A DNA stretch of 7,886 nt from Victivallales bacterium. GTDB taxonomy: Bacteria; Verrucomicrobiota; Lentisphaeria; Victivallales; Victivallaceae. A model generated the notes under the pieces. It ran no database searches and was not told the DNA's origin. It saw only the letters and a program-made list of their open reading frames with translations. Shown here piece by piece: positions 6,211 to 7,886 of the stretch. Numbering within the stretch: the first letter of the stretch is position 1; each line of letters begins with the position of its first letter. The stretch is from NCBI GenBank assembly GCA_030634125.1, contig DAOWBJ010000065.1, positions 1 to 7,886 of the forward strand, written 5' to 3'. The translations under genes were made by a program, and so were the position numbers.

Positions 6211-7886
6211 TTATTTCTCCAACATTTTTAAAGCATAAGCCAGGGTTTCCAGTATCGTCAGGCGTTTGCTGGAAAGTTCGTCTCCAGTCATTGCCAGGGA
6301 GAAAAGATTGTTCACCTCGTTTAAATCAAAATACCCGTCGAATATCTCACGGCTTTCAGCATTCAGGTCAAAAAGCGGGAAAACTCCGTCTTTCCCGATA
6401 TTTCGTAAGTCAGGTGTCGAGGGGGTTTTCATTTCTGCAATATAACTTACAGGCAATAACCAGGGCTGTTTGAAAAAATATTTTACGAGAAGGGGCGCAT
6501 AATGCAGTATACCTTCACGCGGTCTGGCAATACTGCGTTTTGAAATATTTCTGACTGTCAAATTACTGTTTGAGGAGACTCGGCTTATCGCAGGATAATA
6601 TTTTGACAACATCATTTCAACACCTTTTCTTTGTCTCAACATTTGGGGGGGGAGGGAAAGGGTGAAATTTAGAAATTCCGGAGCGACATGTGGTCCGATA
6701 TACGGGATTTCCCATTCCATGACACTGGGCTGATATGAGTAAAAATTGCGTTGCCGAGCCCAGACGTCAAACATTATCATTTTCTGATTTGCCAGACCGT
6801 TAAACCGGTCGAATGATTTACGAAATCCCGACTCCACTTTACATTTCATACCATGATGTAATTCCCTTGAGTGCGCGAACAAATAGTCATCTGTGATGTA
6901 CTTGCTTACTCCAAACATATCCATTGCATCAGTAAGAACCGGTTCATTACTATTGATATTCAAATCACATACAAACGAACTGCCAGTGGCAACTCCAGTC
7001 ATAAATCCTGAAGCGATAACTGATTGCCCCGGGCTGAAAGTATGCTTGATCTGATCAATGAAATCCAATTGGTATTTGCCGTGAACGTGAAGCCAGCTGC
7101 CGAAAATACCCAGTGTTTGTTCAAGCCGCCGCATATTAAAAGAATCAACCGGAAGCTGTACCTTTTTCCAATTCACACCTGATATTTTACAAAGCTCCTT
7201 AGCCGGACGGCTCTCAAGCGACATGTTGGGCGCATAGGTATAACACCTGAGCCTTGATTTGATGTCCTTATCTCCAACCGCTGCCGCCAGAATCATCCTT
7301 GAATCATAACCTGATGACAATGGCAGAATTATATCTTCCGCATCAGAAAGCGTTTCCTGAACCAGTTTCCGGTTAATCTCAAACAATTCCGCAATAACAT
7401 CCGAATTTTTCATCTCAAAGCGTTCTTCTGACGGAGTAATAGTTTCATTATATTTTACTGCCGGCTCTTGCGTTTCTTTTGTGTAGACACATGTTGAATC
7501 AGGCTCCTGCGTCCTGATATGACGGTAAAAAGTTTCTGTTTCTATTAAATGAGTGTAGCGGAATAATCCGTAAACAGCTTCAGGAGACAAATCCTCATAC
7601 GAAGAATCACTGTCCAGAACAACGACGGGTTCTATATTGGAAATTGATATACTTTTTCGCAATGAATAGCAAACTGGAATAGAGCCGATATGATCGTTGC
7701 TGATGCTGATTTTCTGATGGTCGATAGATATGGAAAGAAATCTGTCACGAATATTTTTGCGGTTCTCAAAGCTGAAATTCCAGCCGCTGTTTTTGCGCGC
7801 TCTGTGTGGTCCGACACAAAAACTAACTCTCTCGCCATCTTTGCGCAACAGTTTATTCAAGTCTCCTTCATACACCAGATGCAAAT
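6211..7886 (-). CDS. Asparagine-synthetase-like protein, 5' end cut by window
   Basis: About 558 codons are visible and the frame stays open to the right edge. Residue numbers below count from the TTG at 7884. The first 135 or so residues resemble the C-terminal part of a class II glutamine amidotransferase domain (ISNDHIGSIPVCYS at 61-74, SISISN at 78-83, then a LSPEAVYGLFRY block). The nucleophile Cys would lie upstream and cannot be checked. The ATP-pyrophosphatase (PP-loop) domain follows with LSSGYDSR at 189-196, RPAKELCKISG (226-236), IASGFMTG (290-297) and a C-terminal EIPYIGPHVAPEFLNFTLSLP region (392-412), all in the usual order. Such enzymes activate a carboxylate by adenylation and amidate it. 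Members in polysaccharide gene groups often act on sugars or amino acids other than aspartate. SSG replaces the SGG of true asparagine synthetases, so I do not assign asnB. The TTG at 7884 lacks any visible upstream context and is unlikely to be the true start. Confidence 0.8.
   Translation of the reverse strand, partial: LHLVYEGDLNKLLRKDGERVSFCVGPHRARKNSGWNFSFENRKNIRDRFLSISIDHQKISISNDHIGSIPVCYSLRKSISISNIEPVVVLDSDSSYEDLSPEAVYGLFRYTHLIETETFYRHIRTQEPDSTCVYTKETQEPAVKYNETITPSEERFEMKNSDVIAELFEINRKLVQETLSDAEDIILPLSSGYDSRMILAAAVGDKDIKSRLRCYTYAPNMSLESRPAKELCKISGVNWKKVQLPVDSFNMRRLEQTLGIFGSWLHVHGKYQLDFIDQIKHTFSPGQSVIASGFMTGVATGSSFVCDLNINSNEPVLTDAMDMFGVSKYITDDYLFAHSRELHHGMKCKVESGFRKSFDRFNGLANQKMIMFDVWARQRNFYSYQPSVMEWEIPYIGPHVAPEFLNFTLSLPPQMLRQRKGVEMMLSKYYPAISRVSSNSNLTVRNISKRSIARPREGILHYAPLLVKYFFKQPWLLPVSYIAEMKTPSTPDLRNIGKDGVFPLFDLNAESREIFDGYFDLNEVNNLFSLAMTGDELSSKRLTILETLAYALKMLEK

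Overview
The window looks like a stretch of bacterial chromosome in which every supportable gene lies on the minus strand, so transcription runs from right to left. The best lineage clue is a small protein at 2444-2845 that matches my memory of the Minf_1886 family (TIGR04138), which is largely confined to the Planctomycetes-Verrucomicrobia-Lentisphaerae (PVC) group. With the AT-leaning composition and a Rex-type redox repressor, I infer a PVC bacterium, perhaps Lentisphaerae, Kiritimatiellae or Verrucomicrobia. No transposase, integrase, phage, CRISPR, tRNA or rRNA signal was seen.

The right-hand block (7886 down to 3727) reads like the end of a cell-envelope or polysaccharide gene group. 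It holds an asparagine-synthetase-like ATP-dependent enzyme cut by the window edge, a DRE-TIM aldolase-like protein with its own likely promoter, a small exported DUF2141 protein, and galE (UDP-glucose 4-epimerase). Spacings are short (86, 28 and 12 bases). A hairpin followed by a T-tract just after galE closes the block.

The left-hand block (about 3660 down to 1) starts at a good sigma70-type promoter with a perfect 9-bp inverted repeat over its -10 box and predicted start. It encodes rex (NADH/NAD+-sensing repressor), the Minf_1886-like protein, and a large M16 zinc metallopeptidase that runs off the left edge. The last two genes overlap by 8 bases and are probably translationally coupled.

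Intergenic space is small and no gap reaches 300 bases. I see no convincing new defence or mobile system. The points most worth a second look are the inverted repeat on the rex promoter, the aldolase-like enzyme that lacks the usual catalytic histidine beside an atypical asparagine-synthetase homologue, and the conserved linkage of an unknown PVC protein to a peptidase.
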